In this document: positions 23,222 to 29,732 of the stretch, piece by piece
Numbering within the stretch: the stretch's first letter is position 1
Layout of the letters: each line of letters starts with the position of its first letter
Assembly: GCF_017592555.1 (NCBI RefSeq)
Contig: NZ_JAGFNS010000003.1
Location: 3,646-67,645, forward strand
Source of the DNA: Actinoplanes flavus
GTDB taxonomy: Bacteria; Actinomycetota; Actinomycetes; Mycobacteriales; Micromonosporaceae
Direction of reading: 5' to 3'
DNA length: 64,000 nucleotides
Notes under the pieces: generated by a model
The model's database searches: none
Told to the model about the DNA's origin: nothing
The model's input: only the letters and a program-made list of their open reading frames with translations
Position numbers and translations under genes: made by a program

Positions 23222-25059
23222 GCCTCCTGCGGTACGGGCCGGTATCCGCTGGCCTGCCGCGTGAACAGCTCGGCGTACCGGCCTTCGGCGGCGATCAGCT
23301 CCTCGTGGGTGCCGGTCTCGGTGATCCGCCCGTCGGCCAGGACCACGATGGTGTCGGCCTCACGGACCGCGCTCAGCCGGTGCGAGATGATCACGATGGT
23401 CCGGCCGTCGCGCCGGGCGCGCAGCTGCCGCTGCAACTCCGCCTCCGCCTCCGGGTCGAGGCCGCTGCTGGGCTCGTCGAGGACCAGCAGGTCACCGTCG
23501 TCGCGCAGCAGCGCCCGGGCGATCGCGATCCGCTGCCAGCCGCCGCCGGAGAGGGTCACGCCGGTGCTGTCCGGGTCGGCCGTGTCCGTGTGGATCCGGG
23601 TGAGCAGGGTCCGGTAGCCGCGGGGCAGCGCCGTCAGCCGGTCGTCGACCCCGGCCCGGGCGGCCGCGGCCCGCAGCGCCGGCAGGTCGCCCATCCGGGA
23701 CAGGTCGCCGACGCCGATGTTCTCGGCCGCGGTCAGGTCGTACGCCATGAAGTCCTGGAAGACGACGGTCATCCGGCGGCGCAGCGCCTCCGGCGGCAGG
23801 TCGGCCAGGTCGGTGTCGTCCCAGTGGATCGTGCCGCGGGTCGGCTCGTAGAAGCGGCAGAGCAGTTTGATCAGGGTGCTCTTGCCGGCGCCGTTGAGCC
23901 CGACGATCGCGACGGTCCGTCCCCGGGGGATGGTGAGGTCCACCCCGCGCAGCGCCCACGGGTGCTGCTCGTCGTAGCGGAACCAGACGTCCCGCAGCCG
24001 GATGCCGTCACGGAGGCGGGGGGCCGGCCTCCCCGCGGCATCCGGCCGCGGAATGCGTACCGGGTCGGCGACCCCGGCGTCGGTGGCCACGTCCCGGTAG
24101 TGGCGCAGGAGCAGCAGCCCGGCGTACGCGTCCGCGGCGACCCGGACCATGACCGCGATGTTGGCCTGCACGCCGAGCAGCGCGGCCAGGGCGAACGACA
24201 CCCCGCCGACGCCGACCGCGCCGGCCGACGCCTGCCGGGCCACCACCACCAGGCCGAAGGCGATCGAGCCGGTGGCGCAGACGGCGAGCAGGGCCTGACC
24301 GCGCAGCACCCGTCCGTCGAACCGGTTCTCGGCGTCGGTGGCGGACCGCAGCAACGTGGCCATCCGGTCGTGCAGATATCCGGTGAGACCGTAGACGCGG
24401 ATCTCCTTGGCGGCGCGCACGTCGGTCTGGAGCACCTGGAAGCTGAACGCCCGCCGCCGGGCCGGGCTGAGCTGCCAGGCCAGACCGGCCCGGGCCCGGC
24501 CCAGCCGCGTCTCGACGAGCAGGGTGACCAGCCCGGCCACCGCGACGACGGCGGTGATCAGCGGGTCCACCGCGACCAGCGCGACGGTGAAGCCGGTCAG
24601 CGTGATCGCGGCCTGCCCGAGCTCGGCGGCGCCGGTGACCACCTGCGACGGCGCGGCCTGGGCGGCCTGCTCGCCGAGGTCCAGGCGGTCGTGCAGGGCC
24701 GGGTCCTCGAACGGGGCCAGCCCCGGCAGGCGCCCGGCCGCCAGGAACAGGTTGCGCTGTGCCAGCAGGTCGATCTCCCGGCGCAGACGGCCGGCGAAGT
24801 AGCGGCCGACGTCGCCGGCGACCATGGTGGCCAGCAGGGCCACCGCCAGGCCGGCCAGCGGCGGCACGGCGAGCCCGCGGCCGGCGGCCATGTCGTCCAG
24901 CAATGTCTTCGTCAGCCAGGCGAAGGCCACCGGCGCGAGTCCCTGCGGAAGGAGCACGAGCAGGTAGGCGAGCAGCGCGGCCGGTGACGCGGCCCAGGCG
25001 AGCCGGGCCGCGAGCGTCAGGTCGCGCCACAGGCTCTCGCGCGGCGCCGGGGCCGTCAC
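23218..25059 (-). CDS. ABC exporter with fused membrane and ATPase domains
   Basis: The 613-aa half-transporter has six N-terminal helices (about 20-320) and a C-terminal ATPase. Visible are Walker A GLNGAGKST (Lys393), signature LSGGGWQR, Walker B DLLVLDEPSSGLD and an ISHRL H-loop. There is no N-terminal C39 peptidase domain, so leader removal must be done by another protein; the S26 peptidase encoded next fits. It starts at GTG 25059 overlapping the thioredoxin-like stop (GTGA). In this operon it is the likely exporter of the cysteine-rich peptide. Confidence 0.93.
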   Translation of the reverse strand: MTAPAPRESLWRDLTLAARLAWAASPAALLAYLLVLLPQGLAPVAFAWLTKTLLDDMAAGRGLAVPPLAGLAVALLATMVAGDVGRYFAGRLRREIDLLAQRNLFLAAGRLPGLAPFEDPALHDRLDLGEQAAQAAPSQVVTGAAELGQAAITLTGFTVALVAVDPLITAVVAVAGLVTLLVETRLGRARAGLAWQLSPARRRAFSFQVLQTDVRAAKEIRVYGLTGYLHDRMATLLRSATDAENRFDGRVLRGQALLAVCATGSIAFGLVVVARQASAGAVGVGGVSFALAALLGVQANIAVMVRVAADAYAGLLLLRHYRDVATDAGVADPVRIPRPDAAGRPAPRLRDGIRLRDVWFRYDEQHPWALRGVDLTIPRGRTVAIVGLNGAGKSTLIKLLCRFYEPTRGTIHWDDTDLADLPPEALRRRMTVVFQDFMAYDLTAAENIGVGDLSRMGDLPALRAAAARAGVDDRLTALPRGYRTLLTRIHTDTADPDSTGVTLSGGGWQRIAIARALLRDDGDLLVLDEPSSGLDPEAEAELQRQLRARRDGRTIVIISHRLSAVREADTIVVLADGRITETGTHEELIAAEGRYAELFTRQASGYRPVPQEA

Positions 25060-25589
25060 CCGGGAACCTGGGTCAGCAGCCGGGCCACGGTGTGCGCGTT
25101 CGCGGCCACCGCTCCCCCGCTCAGGTGCGCCATGGACGGGAACCGGTTCACCCCGAACGCCTTGCCCAGCCCGTCACCACCGTCCAGGACCACCGGCAGA
25201 TCCCCGGTGACCTCCAGGAACGCGGCGGCGTCCTCGGCCGAGCCGGCCTCGATGACGATCAGCGCGGGGGTGTCGTCCATGGCGCGCAGAACGCCCACGA
25301 AATCCGGCAGCTGCTCGGCGCAGGGCGGGCAGCCCACCGAGAAGAAGCCGATGAGACCGCCGTCGCGCAGGTCGGCGCCGGTGACCTTGCCGCCGGTCGT
25401 GGTGGCCACGGTGAAGTCGGGCACCACGGTGCCCACCGACGGCTGCGCGTCCGGGGCCCCGCCGTCGGACGACAACTCGGTGAAACGCTGCTCGTGGTCC
25501 TTCAGGCGGCGGATCACGCCGACCGTGAGAAGGAGGTTCAGGACGGCGACCACGCCGAGGACGACGGTGACGCTCAGCTGTGCTGCCAT
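25056..25589 (-). CDS. Membrane-anchored thioredoxin-like (TlpA/MauD-type) protein
   Basis: The 177-aa protein has an N-terminal membrane helix (about 4-25), a linker, and a redoxin domain. Its active site is FFSVGCPPCAEQLPDF (Cys87, Cys90), and a cis-Pro loop appears as NRFPSMAHL. With an N-out anchor the domain could be extracytoplasmic, oxidising or isomerising thiols in exported proteins. It lies 4 nt after a MauE-like gene and overlaps the ABC transporter gene. The MauD/MauE pair in methylamine dehydrogenase clusters does comparable disulfide work for a Cys-rich subunit, a useful analogy for this operon. Confidence 0.9.
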   Translation of the reverse strand: MAAQLSVTVVLGVVAVLNLLLTVGVIRRLKDHEQRFTELSSDGGAPDAQPSVGTVVPDFTVATTTGGKVTGADLRDGGLIGFFSVGCPPCAEQLPDFVGVLRAMDDTPALIVIEAGSAEDAAAFLEVTGDLPVVLDGGDGLGKAFGVNRFPSMAHLSGGAVAANAHTVARLLTQVPG

Positions 25590-25593
25590 GGTT

Positions 25594-26124
25594 TCAACTC
25601 CGGGATGTGGGTCGAGAGATGTCGAAGACGGCGAAGATCTCCACGAAGCGGACGGCGACGATCGCGGCCGGCACGGCGGCCAGCAGGGTCGGGACCACCT
25701 CGGCGAACCGGAGGGTCGCCGGGGGCGGGCTGACCGCGCCGAGCCCGGCGACGGTCAGCAGCAGCAGGTTCCGGACCACGTGCGGCGGGCCGTAGGCCTC
25801 GGGGGTCCCGCCGAAGCAGTGGCAGTCCACCCGACGGCCGGCCCGCAGCACCGCGACGACCCCTCCGGTCAGGCCGGCCAGCAGCGCCAGCGCCAGCAGG
25901 AACCCGGGCCGGGTCAGGCCGGGCACGGCCATGGCGGCCACCACGGCCGCTTCGGCGGCCACGGTCAGTACCGCCAGCGGCCGGACCGCGGCGGCCGGGA
26001 CGAGGCCCAGGTCGGCGACCGAACCGGCGAAGGCCCGCCAGGCGGCCCGGGAGCGCACCTTGCCGGCCACCGCCACCGCGAAGGTCAGGCCGAGAACGAT
26101 CTGGCAGAAGAGGTGAAGGCTCAT
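25594..26124 (-). CDS. MauE/DoxX-like redox-associated membrane protein
   Basis: The 176-aa protein has four or five membrane helices. It begins LHLFCQIVLGLTFAVAVAGK and carries VDCHCFG (Cys101, Cys103) after the third helix, the CxC signature of MauE-type proteins that feed electrons to or from periplasmic thiol proteins. ATG 26124 is preferred because GGGGGT lies just before it; GTG 26130 is possible. It is followed by the thioredoxin-like gene. Upstream lies the G/C homopolymer artefact, so its 5' untranslated region cannot be trusted. Confidence 0.85.
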   Translation of the reverse strand: MSLHLFCQIVLGLTFAVAVAGKVRSRAAWRAFAGSVADLGLVPAAAVRPLAVLTVAAEAAVVAAMAVPGLTRPGFLLALALLAGLTGGVVAVLRAGRRVDCHCFGGTPEAYGPPHVVRNLLLLTVAGLGAVSPPPATLRFAEVVPTLLAAVPAAIVAVRFVEIFAVFDISRPTSRS

Positions 26125-26149
26125 CGGCACCCCCGGTCGACGTCGCCGG

Positions 26150-26229
26150 GGCGGGGGGCCCCCCCCCCGGGGGGGGGGGGGCCCCGGGCCCCGGGGGGGG
26201 GGGGGGGGGGGCCCCGGGGGGGGGGGGGG
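26150..26229. repeat. G/C homopolymer block, probable sequence artefact
   Basis: Eighty bases consist only of G and C runs, including one of about 20 G. It begins after the MauE-like start and ends exactly at a strong hairpin. A hairpin-induced sequencing failure is the simplest explanation. The true distance between the peptide gene and the MauE-like gene is therefore unknown. Confidence 0.65.
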
Positions 26230-26264
26230 CGCGTGCCACCGCCCCCGTGTGGCGGTGGCACGCG
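26230..26264 (-). terminator. Strong hairpin after the peptide gene (attenuator)
   Basis: CGCGTGCCACCGCC (26230-26243) pairs perfectly with 26251-26264 around a 7-nt loop, 10 nt past the peptide stop. It is placed to end most transcripts after the precursor gene and let a minority continue into the export genes, or to protect the peptide mRNA 3' end. Confidence 0.75.
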
Positions 26265-26274
26265 TTTCCGCGGA

Positions 26275-26493
26275 TCAGAGGCAGCAGGTGCCCGTGTTGG
26301 AGCAGGTGTCCGTGCAGTTGGGCTTGTAGGTGCACTTCCAGATGGCCCGCATCTTCTTGCCGTGCATGTAGCTGCAGGACGCGTCCCAGGCGCTGTGGCA
26401 GAACGTCCAGCTGCCGGAACAGGCGGCCTGCGCGGTCGCCTTCGGCACGAACATGGTGAGCATCCGGTCGGCAACGGTTCGCATCGCGCGCAC
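26275..26493 (-). CDS. Cysteine-rich secreted peptide precursor (72 aa, 8 Cys)
   Basis: GTG 26493 with AGGAGA 5 nt upstream is the preferred start; ATG 26484 is the alternative. Residues 1-23 form a basic, short-hydrophobic leader ending KATAQA, a fit for signal peptidase after Ala23. The remaining 49 residues contain all eight cysteines, at 25, 32, 40, 54, 60, 64, 70 and 71, with three Trp, several Thr/Ser and a basic HGKKMR loop. Even Cys number and a redox pair in the operon suggest four disulfides. No lanthionine or radical-SAM enzyme is nearby. From memory, size and Cys count recall the fulvocin C type of bacteriocin, not verified. Role (antimicrobial or signal) is open. Confidence 0.8.
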   Translation of the reverse strand: MRAMRTVADRMLTMFVPKATAQAACSGSWTFCHSAWDASCSYMHGKKMRAIWKCTYKPNCTDTCSNTGTCCL

Positions 26494-26548
26494 GGGTGTC
26501 TCCTCTCGTTCCCGGTCGCGGGGCGACAGGGCGCCCCCGAAATCACAC

Positions 26549-26566
26549 GGACATCGGTCGATGTCC
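26549..26566. promoter_or_regulatory. 18-bp near-palindrome at the peptide transcription start
   Basis: GGACATCG-GT-CGATGTCC has perfect 8-bp arms. It covers the predicted start point (about 26564) of the minus-strand peptide promoter, so a repressor here would block it. Which protein binds is unknown. Confidence 0.55.
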
Positions 26567-26570
26567 CTGG

Positions 26571-26599
26571 TTTGTACGATGTGGACCATGCCTTGCCAA
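26571..26599 (-). promoter_or_regulatory. Predicted promoter of the cysteine-rich peptide operon
   Basis: On the minus strand TTGGCA (plus 26594-26599), a 17-nt spacer and TACAAA (plus 26571-26576) form a good promoter. The -35 lies within the copy of a 12-bp direct repeat nearest the gene, the geometry of SARP-activated promoters. The leader is about 70 nt. Confidence 0.6.
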
Positions 26600-29500
26600 A
26601 CGCCTTGCCAAACGCCTTGCCGGCGCTGACCGCCCGGTTCGCGGTGCTCGGCCCGCTGCTGGCCGAGCATCCCGATCCGGTGGTTCCCGGCCGCCGTCGC
26701 GAGCGCTGTCTGCTGGGTGTCCTGCTGCTGGAGGCGGGCCCCGCGGTGCCCGTCGACCGGCTGGTCTCCCTGCTGTGGGACGACGATCCGCCGCCGTCGG
26801 CGCGGGCCGGCCTGCACAGTCACGTCGCCCGGCTGCGGACCGCCCTCGGCACGCCGGCCGTCCCGGCGCTGCGGCTGGTCCGGACGCCGAACGGCTATCT
26901 GGCCGAGGTGGATCCGGAGCTGGTCGACGCGTTCCGGTTCCGGGCCCTGGTGGAGCGGGGCCGGGCCGAGCGTGACCCGGTCGGCCGGGCCGGCGTGCTG
27001 CGGGAGGCGCTCGCCCTGTGGCGCGGCCCGATCCTGGCCGGGGACGCCTCCGACCGGCTGCGCGACCGGGTCGGCGGCCGGCTGCACGAGCTGCGGCTCA
27101 CCGCGACCGAGCTGATGGTCGACGCCGAGCTGGACCGCGGCCGGCACGCCGAGATCACCGGCGAGCTGATCACCCTGACCGCCGAGCATCCGACCCGGGA
27201 GCGGCTGGCCGCGCAGCTGATGCTGGCCCTGTACCGGTCCGGCCGGCACGCCGACGCGCTCCAGTTCTTCCAGACGTTCAGTGACCGGCTGGCCGCCGCC
27301 CTCGGCGCCGACCCCGGCACCGAGCTGCGCCGTCTCAACACGGCGATCCTGCGGCACGCTCCGGAGCTGCGTCCCGACCCGGCCGCGGCCGGGGAGCCGC
27401 CGCTGCCGATGGCCCGGCCCGCGCTGCTGCCGCCGGTGGTCGCCGACTTCACCGGGCGTGGCGCCGAGGTGGAGCGGTTGCGGTCGGCGCTGGCCGCTCC
27501 GGCGCCCGGCGGCGCGCTGCCGGTCGCGCTGATCACCGGGCCCGGCGGGGTGGGCAAGAGCACCCTCGGCCTCTACGTCGCGCACCTGCTGGACGACCTG
27601 TTCCCCGACGGTGTGCTCCATGCCGGGCTGGGCGGCGTGCATCCGGTGCCGGCCGAGCCGGCCGAGGTGGTCGGCCGTTTCCTGAACGCGCTGGGGGTGA
27701 CCGGCGGGACCGTTCCGGCCGGCCTGGACGAGCGGGTCGACCTGTACCGCAGCCTGCTCGCCGGCCGCCGGGTGCTGGTGGTGCTCGACGACGCCCGGGA
27801 CCTGGCCCAGCTGCGCCCGCTGATGCCCGGTTCGGCGACCTGCGCGGTGCTGGTCACCAGCCGGCGCCGGCTGGGCGGGCTGCCCGCCGCCGCCCGGGTG
27901 ACGCTCACCGTCCTCGGCCCGGACGACGCGGTCCGGATGCTCGGCCGGATCTGCGGCGCCGCCCGGGTCGACGCGGAACCGGCGGTGGCCGCGGAGATCG
28001 CCGGCCGGTGCGGGTTCCTGCCGCTGGCGATCCGGGTGGCCGGCGCCCGGCTCGCCGTCCGGGCGCACTGGCCGCTGCGCCGGCTGGCCCAGCGGCTGTC
28101 GGACGAGCGCCTGCGGCTCGACGAGCTGGCCGTCGACGACCTCGCGGTCCGGGCGAGTTTCACGGCCAGCTACCGCGACCTCAGCGCCGAGGGCCGGCGG
28201 GCGCTACGCCGGTTGGCGCTGCTCGACACCCCGGACTTCGCGGCCTGGGTCGCCGCCCCGCTGCTGGAGGTGCCGTACGACCGGGCCGAGGAACTGGTCG
28301 ACGAACTGGTGGACACCCATCTGCTGGAGACGGTGGGCGCCTTCCGCTACCGGTTCCACGATCTGATCCGGCTGTTCGCGCGGGCCCGTGCCGACGAGGA
28401 GGACGAGCCGTGGGAGCGGCGGGACAGCGTCGAGCGGGCTCTGCGGGAGTGGCTCGCGCTGGCCGGGGCGGCGTCCGCGCGCCTGCCGTACCGGCTGCTG
28501 AGCCCGATGGCGGAGACCGAGGGCAAGGGCGGTGTCGCGCTGTCGCCGGCCGAGATGGAGGAGCTGACCGGCGACCCGTTCGCCTGGCTGGCCGCCGAGC
28601 GGGCGGCCCTGGTCGCCGCGGTCCGGCAGGCGGCCGCCGCCGGGCTCAGCGGTGTGGCGTGGCGGCTGGCGTCGGTGTCCCGGGACCTGTTCGACCAGCG
28701 TGACCACAACGACGAGTTCCTGGCCGTACACCGGGCGGCGCTGTCGGTCTGCGAGCGCGACGGCGACCGGCTCGGGACGGCGGTGATCCGGTACGGGCTG
28801 GCCTGCCGCGCCCTCGCCGACGAGGAACTCACCCTGGACCGGACACTGCGCCTGGCCACCTCGGCGCGGGGTGTCTTCGCCGCGCTCGGTCATCCGCGCG
28901 CCGAGGTGGACGCGATGGTGCTCGTCGCGACGCTGCGACGACGGCACGCCGATCATGTGGTGGCGCGGGAGATGCTGGAGGAGTCCGCGGTCCGGGCCGC
29001 GCGGGTGGGCAATCCGGCGGCCGAGGCGGCGGCGTGGCGCTCGCTGGGCGTGATGCACCGCGAGCAGAACCGCATCGAGCAGGCCCGGGACTGTTTCACC
29101 GCGGCTCTCGAGCTGGCCCAACGGCACGGGCTGCCCGATGTGGAGGCGTTCGCGTACCGGGGCCTGGGTGTGGTGCACCGCGAGTCGGGGGACTTCGCCG
29201 CGAGTCAGACGGCGTTCGAGGAGGCGCTGGAACGCTACCGGCGGCTGGGCCAGGACTCCGGGCAGGCGTGGGCGCTGCTGGACCTCGGGCAGCTGCACAC
29301 CCGGCGCGGCGATCCGCGGGCCGGGTCCGCGCTGCGGCGCGCTCTGGCGATCTTCGAGCGGGGTGGGCTGTCCGCGCAGCACGCGATCGCGCTGCGGGCC
29401 CTCGGCGAGCTGCGCCTGGCCGAGGGCCGGCCCGCCGACGCGGCCACCCACCTGCTCGCCTCGCTGCGGATGTTGCGGATCCTGCACGAGCCGTGGGGTG

Positions 29501-29667
29501 TGGCGCTGTGCCTGTCCGCGCTCGGCGCCGCCCATCAGCGCTCCGGCGACCCGGCGCGGGCCCGGGCCGCGTGGGTGGAGGCGGAGCAGCGGTTCCGGGA
29601 GGTCGGCAACGACAGCGAGGCGGAACGGATCGCCGCACAACTCGCGGAACTGCCGGAACCGGACTGA
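26581..29667 (+). CDS. AfsR/SARP-type regulator: BTAD, NB-ARC and TPR domains
   Basis: The protein has an OmpR-like winged helix (FAVLGPLLAEHP to VRTPNGYL), a BTAD domain (FRFRALVERGRAERD through LADPGTELRRLN-like end), an NB-ARC ATPase with P-loop ITGPGGVGKSTL (Lys326) and VLVVLDDARD, then tetratricopeptide repeats to the C-terminus, about 1028 aa. This is the AfsR/DnrI family of antibiotic and peptide pathway activators. The start is uncertain: GTG 26581 or in-frame TTG codons at 26593-26617, because the first codons coincide with 12-bp DNA repeats. It is divergent from the cysteine-rich peptide operon and is its probable activator. Confidence 0.9.
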   Translation: MDHALPNALPNALPALTARFAVLGPLLAEHPDPVVPGRRRERCLLGVLLLEAGPAVPVDRLVSLLWDDDPPPSARAGLHSHVARLRTALGTPAVPALRLVRTPNGYLAEVDPELVDAFRFRALVERGRAERDPVGRAGVLREALALWRGPILAGDASDRLRDRVGGRLHELRLTATELMVDAELDRGRHAEITGELITLTAEHPTRERLAAQLMLALYRSGRHADALQFFQTFSDRLAAALGADPGTELRRLNTAILRHAPELRPDPAAAGEPPLPMARPALLPPVVADFTGRGAEVERLRSALAAPAPGGALPVALITGPGGVGKSTLGLYVAHLLDDLFPDGVLHAGLGGVHPVPAEPAEVVGRFLNALGVTGGTVPAGLDERVDLYRSLLAGRRVLVVLDDARDLAQLRPLMPGSATCAVLVTSRRRLGGLPAAARVTLTVLGPDDAVRMLGRICGAARVDAEPAVAAEIAGRCGFLPLAIRVAGARLAVRAHWPLRRLAQRLSDERLRLDELAVDDLAVRASFTASYRDLSAEGRRALRRLALLDTPDFAAWVAAPLLEVPYDRAEELVDELVDTHLLETVGAFRYRFHDLIRLFARARADEEDEPWERRDSVERALREWLALAGAASARLPYRLLSPMAETEGKGGVALSPAEMEELTGDPFAWLAAERAALVAAVRQAAAAGLSGVAWRLASVSRDLFDQRDHNDEFLAVHRAALSVCERDGDRLGTAVIRYGLACRALADEELTLDRTLRLATSARGVFAALGHPRAEVDAMVLVATLRRRHADHVVAREMLEESAVRAARVGNPAAEAAAWRSLGVMHREQNRIEQARDCFTAALELAQRHGLPDVEAFAYRGLGVVHRESGDFAASQTAFEEALERYRRLGQDSGQAWALLDLGQLHTRRGDPRAGSALRRALAIFERGGLSAQHAIALRALGELRLAEGRPADAATHLLASLRMLRILHEPWGVALCLSALGAAHQRSGDPARARAAWVEAEQRFREVGNDSEAERIAAQLAELPEPD
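26590..26621. repeat. 12-bp direct repeats (2.7 copies) in the regulator-peptide control region
   Basis: GCCTTGCCAAAC occurs at 26590-26601 and 26602-26613, with GCCTTGCC at 26614-26621. Spacing of about one helical turn places all copies on one DNA face, as in SARP binding sites. The first copy contains the -35 element of the peptide promoter. Confidence 0.75.
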
Positions 29668-29732
29668 TCCCGGCGAAACCGATCGCCGCCGGCCCGCCGA
29701 AATGTACGGTCAGGCGCGGGGACTGCGATCGA

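Noticed and set aside
26275..26493. Lanthipeptide or methylamine dehydrogenase small subunit
   Set aside because: No lanthionine synthetase, no large subunit and no tryptophylquinone pattern; the redox genes alone do not justify either call.
25090..26580. A plus-strand frame that would extend the SARP-type regulator far upstream
   Set aside because: It is antisense to the thioredoxin-like, MauE-like and peptide genes and passes through the homopolymer block.
29034..29732. A frame extending the P-type ATPase upstream
   Set aside because: It lies out of frame within the regulator's TPR region and encodes Arg/Ala/Gly-rich nonsense.
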